DNA from: Chloroflexota bacterium
GTDB lineage: Bacteria; Chloroflexota; Anaerolineae; JAAYEA01
DNA length: 50,853 bases
Direction of reading: 5' to 3'
NCBI GenBank assembly: GCA_019873665.1
Contig: JAIOAV010000009.1
Span: 4,451 to 55,303, forward strand
Position numbers and translations under genes: made by a program. Within the stretch, counting starts at the first letter, position 1. Each line of letters starts with the position of its first letter. The notes beneath the pieces were generated by a model. The model made no database searches, was not told where the DNA came from, and saw only the letters and a program-made list of their open reading frames with translations. Of the stretch, positions 39,191-47,771 are shown piece after piece.

Positions 39191-40387
39191 CTACATCGCG
39201 CCGTACTTTAGCCCGGCCTCGATGTAACGCTCCGCATTCGCCAGCATGAGATCTGACGGGCGCTCGTGTGGCCCGGCGGAGGGCATCAGCACAATATTGT
39301 GCTTGCCGCTGGCTTCGATCGCGTGGCGCACCAGCGCTTCGATCTCATCCGGTTGCCGCGTCTCCATGTCCAGAAACTCGATGTTGCCGTAAAACACCAG
39401 CCGCCCGTCGTACATGCCCTTGGCCTCGGCGATGTCCACATTGCCCTGCGGCGGCGGCTCGACGGGGTCCGTCGAGTCCACGCCCATCGCCACAAATGAG
39501 TCGAGCAGCGTGCGCACGCGGCCATGGCAGTGCACATGGATGCGCGCGTTGGGATCGGCGGCCTTGATGCGACGCTTGATCTCGCCGTCGTAGGGTATAA
39601 CCCACTGTTCCCATTGCTTGGGTCCCATCATCGGCGGCGAGGCACGTTCGACGCCGTTAAAGTGCCAGAAGGGGCCGACGCCCTGCGAGAGAAGCCAGTC
39701 CACGCGCACGCTAACACGCTCCAACCAGGCGTCGGCCAGTGCCTTGATGATCCTCGGCTCGCTGATCACCCACTCGAGCAGCAACTCGTACGGCATGATG
39801 CCGCACAGCATGGCCACCATCGAGTTGACGCCAGCGCCACTGATGGCGTTTTCGCCCATCGCCGCGCGATGCTGGCGGAATGGCTCCAGCTCCGCCGGGT
39901 CGGGCGGGATGAACGGGCATGGCACGCTGAGCAGCCTCTCCGCGTCCTCCACGCTCTGCACTGGCCGATGTACGTCCCACTCGGTGAAGATGCCGGCATC
40001 TTGCTCGTGTATCCATGTGAGATCGCCCTTGGGGGTATGCAGGATGCTGGTGTATCGCGTGCGGATGGGCGAGACCTTCTCCGGAGGCAGGTCTTCCACA
40101 TACTCCTGCGGCGCTTCCAGAAAGCGTTGGTAGCTCTGCGATGCAAAGACGCGCGGAACAGGCACAATGTTATAGGGTGGCTGAACATCACAGTATTGCT
40201 GCACGAGCCGCGCCACGCGGCGGAATCGCTCTTCGTCGCGCCAGTCGCCAAACTCGGTAGCGTCTATGTCACGGTGTGGTGACCACGGAATGGGGGAGAT
40301 GATCGGGATGTGATCCACCTTCTCCCGACGGTATGTGCCGCACAGGCGACGCGCCGACGCCTCATAGTCAAATGTGGTATTTGCCAT
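39191..40387 (-). CDS. URO-D domain protein C
   Basis: A 398-residue URO-D-like TIM barrel. The apparent metal-site segment reads RIHVHCHGRVRTLLDSF (about residues 283-299), so the order of ligand-type residues is H-C-H rather than H-x-C. It is followed by DSTDPVEPPPQG and VLMPSAGPHERP. This pattern belongs to a group common in Chloroflexota, Planctomycetota and Lentisphaerota glycan loci; function unknown. ATG 40387 follows CAGGAGG by six bases. Last gene of the minus-strand cluster beginning at 47690, with a 75 bp gap from the aminoacylase gene. Confidence 0.87.
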   Translation of the reverse strand: MANTTFDYEASARRLCGTYRREKVDHIPIISPIPWSPHRDIDATEFGDWRDEERFRRVARLVQQYCDVQPPYNIVPVPRVFASQSYQRFLEAPQEYVEDLPPEKVSPIRTRYTSILHTPKGDLTWIHEQDAGIFTEWDVHRPVQSVEDAERLLSVPCPFIPPDPAELEPFRQHRAAMGENAISGAGVNSMVAMLCGIMPYELLLEWVISEPRIIKALADAWLERVSVRVDWLLSQGVGPFWHFNGVERASPPMMGPKQWEQWVIPYDGEIKRRIKAADPNARIHVHCHGRVRTLLDSFVAMGVDSTDPVEPPPQGNVDIAEAKGMYDGRLVFYGNIEFLDMETRQPDEIEALVRHAIEASGKHNIVLMPSAGPHERPSDLMLANAERYIEAGLKYGAM

Positions 40388-40462
40388 GACTATCCTCCTG
40401 ATCCATGTTTCCTCGTGGTGCGCTCAGTGATGGCGCGGGTGCACCATGAACACGAGCGGCCC

Positions 40463-42028
40463 TCAGCGCCGCACTGATTTCAGCGCCTGTCCGGGCAGCG
40501 CGCCGGTATGCCTTCCTTCATCTATCACCACCTCGCCGTTCACGATCACATACAGTATGCCCACCGGCGGGAGGCTGCCCTGCTCGTACGTCGCCTGGTC
40601 CAGCACCGTCTCCGGGTCAAAGCACACGATGTCCGCGGCGAAACCTGGGCGCAGCAGGCCACGATCCGGCAGGCCGATGTGCTGCGCCGGCAGCGAGGTC
40701 ATCTTGCGGATCGCTTCCTCAAGGGACAACGCGCGCTGCTCACGCACATAGCGCCCCAGGATGCGCGGGTATGTGCCATAGCCGCGCGGGTGCGGCGACC
40801 CGCCCAGCAAGATGCCGTCGGTGCAGAACATGCTGCATGGATGCCGCAGCGCGGCGACCAGGTCGGCCTCGCTGCGGTGCGTTTGGTGCGCGATGATGGT
40901 TACCGCCAGCCGCTCTTCGGCCAGCAAGTCCACGACAAAGTCGGTCAGTGACTTGTGCGCCGCTTCTGCGGCGGTGGGGAGCGATAGCCCCTCATAGCAG
41001 CGGTTGTGTGGCTGCGTTACCGCAGCGATAGTATAGTGCTGCCACTTGTCCAGCGTGCAGCCATCTGCCTCCAGCGCCGGGCGCAACCTCTCCCGCGTCC
41101 CCGGCTCGTATAACCGCGCCAGCGCCTGCTCGCACCCGCCCGCCTGCACCCACGATGGTAGCTGCGAGACGAGGATCGTGCATCCAGCGCGGTATGGGTA
41201 GACGTCAAAGGTGATCTCCAGCCCCTCCTGCCGCGCGCGATCCACCAGCGGCAGGCCCACGTCAGCCGTCGTGTTGAAATGTGAGATGTGCGCTGGCGCA
41301 TGCGCCGTGCGGGCGATGACGAAAGTCTCCTCGATCGCCGGGATGATGTTCGTCAGATAGTCGCGCATATGCGTGACGAACACGCCGCCCGCCTCGGCCA
41401 CCGGCGCGCAGAGCGCGATCAGCTCATCCGTGTCGGCATAGACACATGGCTCGTAGATCAGCCCGGTGGAAAGCCCCGCTGCGCCCTGCGCCATCCCCTC
41501 GGCCACCAGCGCCTGCATGCGTCGTAGCTCCTCGACGGTCGGTGGCCGCTGTGCGCTCCCCATCACCTCGTAGCGCACGTTGCCATGGGGCACGAGATAC
41601 GCCACATTGGTCGCCACACGCCGATGGTAGCGTGCCAGGAATTCACCCACCGAGGACCAGTCCCACGGCACCGGCACCGGCCCATCCAGCCCGGTCATGT
41701 ACCACGCCCAAAAATCGCGGTTGGCGGGCGAGACCGGCGCGTATGAGATGCCATCCTGGCCCAGCAGCTCGGTGGTGATTCCCTGACGAAGGCGCCCTTC
41801 GTGGCGCGGGTTGGCCAACAACGGCATCTCCGAGTGACAGTGTACGTCTATGAAGCCAGGCGATACCACCAGGCCGCTGGCGTCAATGATGCGCGCGGCG
41901 CTGGCCGCCGCAAGCTGACCGATGGCGACGATGCGGCCACCCTGCACGCCAACGTCGCCGCGATACCAGGGATTGCCGGTGCCATCCACCAGCCGGCCGC
42001 CGCGAATCACGAGATCGAACATGGTCAT
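40463..42028 (-). CDS. D-aminoacylase-like (N-acyl-D-amino-acid deacylase) amidohydrolase
   Basis: A 521-residue metal-dependent amidohydrolase (urease superfamily). Visible: GGRLVDGTGNPWYRGDVGV, metal motif PGFIDVHCHSE (HxH at about residues 64-66), second-shell GLSTGLIYEPCVYA, VTHMRDY, HISHFNT and CTDGILLGGSPHPRGYG near the C-terminus. Known relatives remove N-acyl groups from D-amino acids or hydrolyse related amides. In this glycan context the natural substrate could be an N-acylated amino sugar or a cyclic amide; that is inference. The ATG at 42028 overlaps the URO-D D stop (ATGA), so it is coupled; GTG 42034 is an alternative. Confidence 0.88.
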   Translation of the reverse strand: MTMFDLVIRGGRLVDGTGNPWYRGDVGVQGGRIVAIGQLAAASAARIIDASGLVVSPGFIDVHCHSEMPLLANPRHEGRLRQGITTELLGQDGISYAPVSPANRDFWAWYMTGLDGPVPVPWDWSSVGEFLARYHRRVATNVAYLVPHGNVRYEVMGSAQRPPTVEELRRMQALVAEGMAQGAAGLSTGLIYEPCVYADTDELIALCAPVAEAGGVFVTHMRDYLTNIIPAIEETFVIARTAHAPAHISHFNTTADVGLPLVDRARQEGLEITFDVYPYRAGCTILVSQLPSWVQAGGCEQALARLYEPGTRERLRPALEADGCTLDKWQHYTIAAVTQPHNRCYEGLSLPTAAEAAHKSLTDFVVDLLAEERLAVTIIAHQTHRSEADLVAALRHPCSMFCTDGILLGGSPHPRGYGTYPRILGRYVREQRALSLEEAIRKMTSLPAQHIGLPDRGLLRPGFAADIVCFDPETVLDQATYEQGSLPPVGILYVIVNGEVVIDEGRHTGALPGQALKSVRR

Positions 42029-43197
42029 CGGCACTCTTCCGGCGGAAAGCCGAGCAACGCCTTTTTCTCGCGCAGATAGTAGCGATAGTTCTCCAACGTC
42101 ACGCCCGCCGGCGTGCGGTGGTCCACATGCGGCACAAAGCCTCCCTCCTCCACCACCGGCTCCAGCCGCTTCAGTTCGGCCAGGATAGCCTCTGGCCCCC
42201 GCAAGAGCGCCATCTTGTCAAAGCCACCCAGCATCAGCAGCTCTTTGCCATACTGCCGCCGCAGTGCCACCGGATCGCTGCCGGCGCGCACCTCGATGGG
42301 AAAGATGCAGTTGTAGCCCGCCTCCAGCCAGAGGCCGACGATCTGCGTGATGTTGCCGTCGCAGTCGGTCCAGATGACGTGCACGCCGTGCTGATGCAGC
42401 AGGTCCGCGATGCGCTTGTAGCGCGGCACGAGGAACTGGCGGAACATGCGCGGGCTGATGATGGGGCCGTTGTTGAACGCCATGTCCTCCCAGCCGCCGG
42501 CAAAGTCCAGCGGACACACCTTGAGGATGGGGATGATCGTCTCGATGATCAGGTTACACATTGTCTCGACCATCTCGTCAATCAGATCCGGATCGTCATA
42601 GACCATCACGGCGATGGTCTCGAACCCCATCCAGTCGCGCAGGCGGCCAAAGAGGGAGCCGATGTTGATCCCCACCGGCACATCGGAGCGGGCGGCGCGT
42701 TCCACCCACTGCTCCCCGCCGCCGGGCAGGCGTCCTGGCGTCTTCGGGTCCAGCCGCTCCCGGAAGCGCTCCCAATCGGCGCGCCCCTTGATGGGGAACT
42801 CGACATAATGCGGGATCGAGGAAGAGCCATCCTTGTTGATCTCGGCGATGGTGCCGTTGGTGTCGCGAATCAGGCGGTGCCGCTCATCCTCGTGCAGCAC
42901 CTCGTACTCAAAATGAGGCAGGATATCTACATTCACCGGCACGCTCCAGCGATCGTCAAAGCCAAAGTAGCGGTTCGCCTGCCACTCGTTGACGATGTCG
43001 CGTGGCAGGCCCTGCTCGTGCCATTCGGCATATAGCTCGGCCCAGTAGCCAAACTCATAGTGCGGCACGCGGTCCACCTTCTGGTACTGGAAGATGCGGT
43101 GCCATCTTTCGCGCTGCGTCATACTGGTCGGGATCAGCGTCCCGGCTCGATCTATGACGTTTCCTGACGCGGCGATCTTCAGCTCCTCCTGATCCAT
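42025..43197 (-). CDS. URO-D domain protein D
   Basis: A 390-residue URO-D-like protein with an extended N-terminal region (TQRERWHRIFQYQKVDRVPH, about residues 27-46, the typical opening of this group). The apparent metal-site segment is VIWTDCDGNITQIV, with Asp in the two positions that are His and Cys in MtaA, followed by FPIEVRAGSDPVALRRQYG and LMLGGFDKMAL. Function unknown. ATG 43197 follows TAGGAGG. Its stop overlaps the amidohydrolase start, so the two proteins are made together. Confidence 0.87.
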   Translation of the reverse strand: MDQEELKIAASGNVIDRAGTLIPTSMTQRERWHRIFQYQKVDRVPHYEFGYWAELYAEWHEQGLPRDIVNEWQANRYFGFDDRWSVPVNVDILPHFEYEVLHEDERHRLIRDTNGTIAEINKDGSSSIPHYVEFPIKGRADWERFRERLDPKTPGRLPGGGEQWVERAARSDVPVGINIGSLFGRLRDWMGFETIAVMVYDDPDLIDEMVETMCNLIIETIIPILKVCPLDFAGGWEDMAFNNGPIISPRMFRQFLVPRYKRIADLLHQHGVHVIWTDCDGNITQIVGLWLEAGYNCIFPIEVRAGSDPVALRRQYGKELLMLGGFDKMALLRGPEAILAELKRLEPVVEEGGFVPHVDHRTPAGVTLENYRYYLREKKALLGFPPEECR

Positions 43198-43268
43198 GCG
43201 TTCCTCCTAGCAGTGATTAGCGATCAAACTCCAGCGGGCTCGATGCATTCGATCTTCTCAGGCACTCG

Positions 43269-44027
43269 CTAGAGCACCGGCGGCCAATCGGTCTTGGGCC
43301 GAAAGTTGTAGCGCAAAAAGTGGGTGAAGAGCGCGGCGTTGGCCCAGGGCGTAACGATCACCATGTCGCCATCCGCCAGTCGGGGTGCCAGGTCAATCTC
43401 CACCGCAAAGCTGGTGAATTGCTCCCACGTGCCGGGGTATGTGCGCGGCCAGTGGCGGGCTAGAGGGTTGTCCTGTTCGCGACGGCCCACCGTGTGCAGC
43501 CGCTCGTAGGTGCGGTGCATGTCGGCCAGCAGTTGCCCCTGATAAAGCATCTGCCATCCCTCCACCAGCGAGCCGTGCTTGCCCCACTGCACGTCAATGC
43601 GTGGGCGGCCATCCCGCGCCCGCGCCACCGCAACATCTGATGCGATGATGTGGCTGTGATAGTAGGCATAGACGCCGCGCAGACCGCCATCAGGCGTATA
43701 GCTCACGTATACCACCTCATGATCCGCCGGCTCCTGGTCGTCAGGAAAGTCAATATCATCCTCCCAGAAAAGGTGGTAGGCGATCAGCGGCTCGGTCGGA
43801 TGGATGATGGCAACAGCATCCTTGAGCGGAAATGGCTCGTCGGGCGTAACATAGAGTCGTGGTGCGAGGCGCACCACCCGCGCCAGCTCGTCCGCCGACG
43901 GTGGGCGCGGCGGATCAGCGCGCATGACGTCCCAATAAGCGCGATAAGCATCTGCCAGCCGCTTGGCGCTGTGCTCCGCCACCGCATCCACATACATCTG
44001 AGCGATCCTTTGCGTGTCTTCGGCCAA
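43269..44027 (-). CDS. orphan soluble protein in the URO-D cluster
   Basis: A 252-residue protein that I do not recognise. No signal peptide or membrane segment. Strand-rich centre with conserved-looking acids and histidines: IAYHLFWEDDIDFPDDQEP, DHEVVYVSYTPDGG, AYYHSHIIASDVAVA, RIDVQWGKHGSL. The W-E-D/H-E-V-V-Y-V/Q-x-G-K-H-G-S layout is vaguely like VPS62/NPP1-type beta sandwiches that bind metal, but I cannot confirm it. Start is TTG 44027, four bases after GGAGGGAG; no ATG in frame fits. It lies 37 bp after the zinc ADH gene and 71 bp before URO-D D, inside the operon. Confidence 0.75.
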   Translation of the reverse strand: MAEDTQRIAQMYVDAVAEHSAKRLADAYRAYWDVMRADPPRPPSADELARVVRLAPRLYVTPDEPFPLKDAVAIIHPTEPLIAYHLFWEDDIDFPDDQEPADHEVVYVSYTPDGGLRGVYAYYHSHIIASDVAVARARDGRPRIDVQWGKHGSLVEGWQMLYQGQLLADMHRTYERLHTVGRREQDNPLARHWPRTYPGTWEQFTSFAVEIDLAPRLADGDMVIVTPWANAALFTHFLRYNFRPKTDWPPVL

Positions 44028-44064
44028 TGCACTCCCTCCTCGCGATCGTTACCGGCGCGCCGCG

Positions 44065-45102
44065 CTATGCGGCCGCCCACTCTCCCACCCGCACTAGCAC
44101 CTTCAGCGCCTCCTCACCGCCGCGCCGTGCGGCGGCAAAGGCGTCCGCTGCCTGGTCGAGCGGGTAGCGATGGCTCACCAGTGGCAGCACCTGCACCTTC
44201 TGCGCGGCGATCAGGCGAATTGCCTCCTCAAAGTCGGGGCGCGTGTACATCAGCGTGCCGATAAGCTCCAGTTCGTGATCTTGCACCAGCGCCATGTCCA
44301 CGCACGTCTTGGCGCCGAACACGCCCGCCACGACGATGGTGGATCCCTTGCGCGCCACCTCGATCGCTGAAGCGATAGTCGCCTCGACGCCGACGCACTC
44401 GTAGATGATGTCCGCGCCATCGGGGCCGAAGGTCTCGCGCACCGCCGTCGCCAGATCCCACTGTCGCAGATCCGTCGCATGATCCGCGCCAAGCTGCCGC
44501 GCCAGCGTCAACCGTCCGGCCACCATGTCCACCTGCAACACGGCCGCCGCGCCATGCGCCTTGGCCACCTGCATCGTCAGCAGGCCGATGGTGCCCGCAC
44601 CCTGCACGATCACCTTCTTGCCGCCCACGTACCCGCCGCGCGCCACAGCATGTACCGCCACCGCCAGCGGCTCCACCAACGCCCCTTCCTCAAATGACAA
44701 CATATCGGGCAGTGGGATCACCTTGGCCGCCGGGACGACGAGGTACTCGCCCATCGCGCCGGTGCACTGGCAGCCGATCACCTTGAGGTTCTGGCAGATG
44801 TTATAGCGCCCGCGACGGCAGTTATAACACGTGCCGCACACCAGCGATGGCTCCACCGTTACTTTCTGCCCCAGCGACAGCCCCGCCACGCCCGGGCCAA
44901 GCTCGGCGATGATGCCAGAGAACTCGTGGCCGGGCACGACAGGGCACGAGATGAACGGGTGCTCGCCCAGGTAGGCGTGCACGTCGGATCCGCAGACGCC
45001 AGAGACCGCGATGCGGATCAGCGCCTCGCCCACGCCAGGCGTTGGACGCGCCACATCGCGCACGACGATCTCACCCGGTTTGATCATTTCCGCCTGTTTC
45101 AT
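44065..45102 (-). CDS. zinc-dependent sorbitol/threonine-type alcohol dehydrogenase
   Basis: A 345-residue zinc MDR. Catalytic zinc ligands: Cys in SGVCGSDVH (about residue 37), His-Glu in VPGHEFSG. Structural zinc cysteines: CGTCYNCRRGRYNIC. NAD-binding motif GAGTIGLL followed by QVDMV (Asp). All elements of an active polyol or threonine dehydrogenase are present, in contrast to the zinc-less enzyme at 1479-2519. ATG 45102 follows AAAGGAGC by seven bases. In the cluster it probably oxidises a sugar or sugar alcohol; substrate not predictable. Confidence 0.92.
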   Translation of the reverse strand: MKQAEMIKPGEIVVRDVARPTPGVGEALIRIAVSGVCGSDVHAYLGEHPFISCPVVPGHEFSGIIAELGPGVAGLSLGQKVTVEPSLVCGTCYNCRRGRYNICQNLKVIGCQCTGAMGEYLVVPAAKVIPLPDMLSFEEGALVEPLAVAVHAVARGGYVGGKKVIVQGAGTIGLLTMQVAKAHGAAAVLQVDMVAGRLTLARQLGADHATDLRQWDLATAVRETFGPDGADIIYECVGVEATIASAIEVARKGSTIVVAGVFGAKTCVDMALVQDHELELIGTLMYTRPDFEEAIRLIAAQKVQVLPLVSHRYPLDQAADAFAAARRGGEEALKVLVRVGEWAAA

Positions 45103-45135
45103 GCGGTGCTCCTTTCCTGTGCAGTAGCGCAGGCG

Positions 45136-46368
45136 CTAGCCCATCCCCAACTCGTCGAGCACGGAGCGCGTCGTCTCCACCCAGCGCCGGACGCGTTCTG
45201 TGTCGCCCTGCACCGTCTCCACATCCTTGAGCGTGATGTCCACGTAGCAATCGCGACACGCCTCCAGATCCCGGCGCAGGATGCGCCGCACCCGCTCCTC
45301 GTCCCATCCATAGCCCACCATGTCTGCCGGGCTGGGACGGTAGGACAGCACATAGTCAGTGCCGATCTGTTCGGCGCACTTGGCGACATTCGCGGTGAGC
45401 GCCACAGCAATGCGGCGCAGGTTCGGGATCTGCCGCAGCAGTGGGATCTTATGCGTCAGGTCCTCGCAGCAGCCGTAGGCGGCAAGGCCAAAGTTGGCGA
45501 TGATGGGTATCTGGTATTGCAGCATGAACTCGTTGAACATGGCGGGCCCCACCAGCGTCGTCTCCTGGGAAGCGCAGAAGGTCCAGAGGTCCTTGCGGCG
45601 GACGCTCGTCGGGCTGGGGCTGGGGTCCTGCAACTCCAACGCATACGGCGCGGACTGGTTCTGGTGGTTGCACAGCCGCCAATCTCCTGCCGCCTCCGCT
45701 TCCGCCTGCGCCTGCAAGATGCCATCGCGCATGAACGCCAGCAGCTCGTGCAGCCACGCCGGGCGATCCACCATATCCCACATCATCTCCTCCAAGCCGC
45801 GTAGCTTGGCCAGCTCGGTGGAGATGTCAGCGTTCCACATGCGAAAGACGGTGGCGCGATCCAATACCACCGACAAGATGTCGCCGACAGCGTCCTGCAC
45901 ACGCGCTAGCCGCTCGGCGGTCCGCGCCTCATCCACCACATGGTGCGGCTCCACCATGCGCTTGACATCCTCCGGCGACTTGATGGGCGGATCCCACTTG
46001 CGCGCGCCGCGCGGCTCGTCGCTGGCGTGCCATTCCACGCGCAGGCCCCAGACCCCCTCCGGCGGCGTGACGATGACGGCGGGCACCACATACCACGGCT
46101 CATGGATATAGTCATCGCCAAACGTATCGCGGAAAAGGCTCTCCCGGAAAAAGTTCTCCATGCTGCGCAGGAGCGGATCGGTGCAGACGCACTGTGATTG
46201 CGGCATCTCCTGCCAGGCAAAGGCGCGCACCCATACCGGCGTGCGGGTGCGCTGCAGGCTGTTATGCCGCCGCCACAGGTCGCGGCGCTCCCGTTGCACA
46301 TCCTTCTGGCAGATCGCCAGGTACTGCTGGGCCAGATCGCGGACGAGGTTGATTTCCTGTGCGGTCAT
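45136..46368 (-). CDS. URO-D domain protein E
   Basis: A 410-residue distant URO-D/cobalamin-independent methionine synthase-like TIM barrel. The site segment reads AAYGCCEDLTHKIPLL (about residues 310-325), followed by NLRRIAVALTANVAKCAEQIG and VLSYRPSPADM, the pattern of an uncharacterised group. The N-terminal half has a long helical arm (REFRDL-type, WRRHNSLQRTRTPVWV). Function unknown. ATG 46368 has AAAGGAGCAAG directly upstream; more upstream in-frame sequence overlaps the PHP gene. Spacing to neighbours is 32-33 bp, so it is in the operon. Confidence 0.84.
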   Translation of the reverse strand: MTAQEINLVRDLAQQYLAICQKDVQRERRDLWRRHNSLQRTRTPVWVRAFAWQEMPQSQCVCTDPLLRSMENFFRESLFRDTFGDDYIHEPWYVVPAVIVTPPEGVWGLRVEWHASDEPRGARKWDPPIKSPEDVKRMVEPHHVVDEARTAERLARVQDAVGDILSVVLDRATVFRMWNADISTELAKLRGLEEMMWDMVDRPAWLHELLAFMRDGILQAQAEAEAAGDWRLCNHQNQSAPYALELQDPSPSPTSVRRKDLWTFCASQETTLVGPAMFNEFMLQYQIPIIANFGLAAYGCCEDLTHKIPLLRQIPNLRRIAVALTANVAKCAEQIGTDYVLSYRPSPADMVGYGWDEERVRRILRRDLEACRDCYVDITLKDVETVQGDTERVRRWVETTRSVLDELGMG

Positions 46369-46400
46369 CTTGCTCCTTTGGCGTGAGAGTCGGAAGTAGA

Positions 46401-47690
46401 TTATACCGCAGGCAGGCATGGGGTGCAAGGTGCAGTGGCCGAAGGGAAGCAGCGCTGATAGAGCATCGTCATCCGCGCACGGCAGGCGGCGAGCGCGGCG
46501 GAGTGATCTGCGTCGCCAAACAGCATCTCCAGCGCCAGCCGCGCCTCTTCCCGACAAAGTGCATCATGCAGGGGGAAGAACTCGCGCTCCAGATAGAGCG
46601 CCAGCTCCACTAGCCGCACCGCGCCATAGGCGCGCAGCCCCTCATGCCAGCCGGTGGGGCCGACGGTGCTGCATGCCACCGAGTAGCTATCCTGAATAGC
46701 GCGCAAAGTGCCCTCGCCGCTTGGCTCCTCGACCCAGAGCGTGGTCCAGTAGCAACCAAAGGTGTGGTTCGTGCCGTGCGTATCGGAGCAGCCGAGCACC
46801 GGCAGCCGATAGCCCTGCGCCAGCAGCCCCTGGTAGTGAGCCACCGAGAGGAGGTTGTCCTCATACGCCACATCGCCCAGCAGCTCGACGCCATCCAGCA
46901 CGCCATCGGCCATGAGCTGATCGTAGAGCCGGATATCCAGATGAAATCCACGCCGCGTGACCCAATAGGGATGCGCGAGAAAGGCGTGCCCCCCGTGACG
47001 GTGGATGGCATCCACGACCCAGCGCACCGGCGCGTACTCGTCGCCGCGCAGGCCGCCGGCCAACGGGCCTTCCGAACGGCTGGCAGCCAGCGCCGCCACC
47101 TCCGCCTGTGTTGCATCGGTCTGAAAGAGGTCCGTGATGCCGCAGCGCGCACCGATAGCCAGCATGTGCCAGTTGTCGGCGAAGGAGACCTCCTCCCCCA
47201 TCAGGCACACCAGGTTCAGCCCCAGGCGCGCCACCCCGGCAATCGCCTCCAGCGAGGGCGCGTGCAGATCGTGGTCGGTGATGGCCAGCACATCCAACCC
47301 CAACTCTCGCCCTCGCACGGCGAACTCGGTGGGCGACATCTGCGGCTGGCTGCCGCCGGAATAGTGCGTGTGGATGTGGAAATCGCCCCGCCAGGGAAGA
47401 CGTGGGGCCAGATCGTCCGCTAGCGCAAAGATACGTATGGTGGTCGTCGGGCGCTCGGCGCGGGGCGCGATCAAATCGAGCAGGTATTCCCCCGGCTCCG
47501 GGAAGGTCTCGGGCCATTCGGCGCGGCCTAGGGCATCTGCCCGCACGGTCCGCTCCCAGACATGGCGGCGCTGCTTCTTGGGAAAGGCGCGCACCGTATA
47601 GGCGAGGTGTGGCTCCAGATGTTCCACCGCGAGAGCCGTCTCACGCTCGGCAGCAGTCGCTTTCGGGTACGATGGGTAACGGGGATCCAT
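46401..47690 (-). CDS. PHP domain protein with N-terminal beta domain
   Basis: A 429-residue protein. Residues 1-95 form a strand-rich domain (YTVRAFPKKQRRH, YLLDLIAPRAERPTTTIRIF), possibly a carbohydrate-binding or Ig-like module. The PHP domain follows: GDFHIHTHYSGGSQ (HxH), LAITDHDLHA, MGEEVSF, AFLAHPYW and GCSDTHGTNH, all expected metal ligands. A helical tail ends the chain. Such PHP proteins are often named CehA/McbA-like and hydrolyse small esters or phosphoesters. ATG 47690 follows AAGGAGAC. First gene of the seven-gene cluster down to 39191; I could not find a convincing promoter in the 81 bp to the divergent gene. Confidence 0.87.
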   Translation of the reverse strand: MDPRYPSYPKATAAERETALAVEHLEPHLAYTVRAFPKKQRRHVWERTVRADALGRAEWPETFPEPGEYLLDLIAPRAERPTTTIRIFALADDLAPRLPWRGDFHIHTHYSGGSQPQMSPTEFAVRGRELGLDVLAITDHDLHAPSLEAIAGVARLGLNLVCLMGEEVSFADNWHMLAIGARCGITDLFQTDATQAEVAALAASRSEGPLAGGLRGDEYAPVRWVVDAIHRHGGHAFLAHPYWVTRRGFHLDIRLYDQLMADGVLDGVELLGDVAYEDNLLSVAHYQGLLAQGYRLPVLGCSDTHGTNHTFGCYWTTLWVEEPSGEGTLRAIQDSYSVACSTVGPTGWHEGLRAYGAVRLVELALYLEREFFPLHDALCREEARLALEMLFGDADHSAALAACRARMTMLYQRCFPSATAPCTPCLPAV

Positions 47691-47736
47691 AGAGTCTCCT
47701 TATTTCATGACGAATATCCTTCGTCGTAGTGCCGAT

Positions 47737-47764
47737 TTGACACGCCCCGCATGTCGGGTACACT
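47737..47764 (+). promoter_or_regulatory. promoter of the YgjP-like gene (leaderless)
   Basis: Perfect TTGACA (47737-47742), 16 bp spacer, TACACT (47759-47764). Transcription would begin at about 47771-47772, on the ATG itself. Confidence 0.72.
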
Positions 47765-47771
47765 CATGCGC

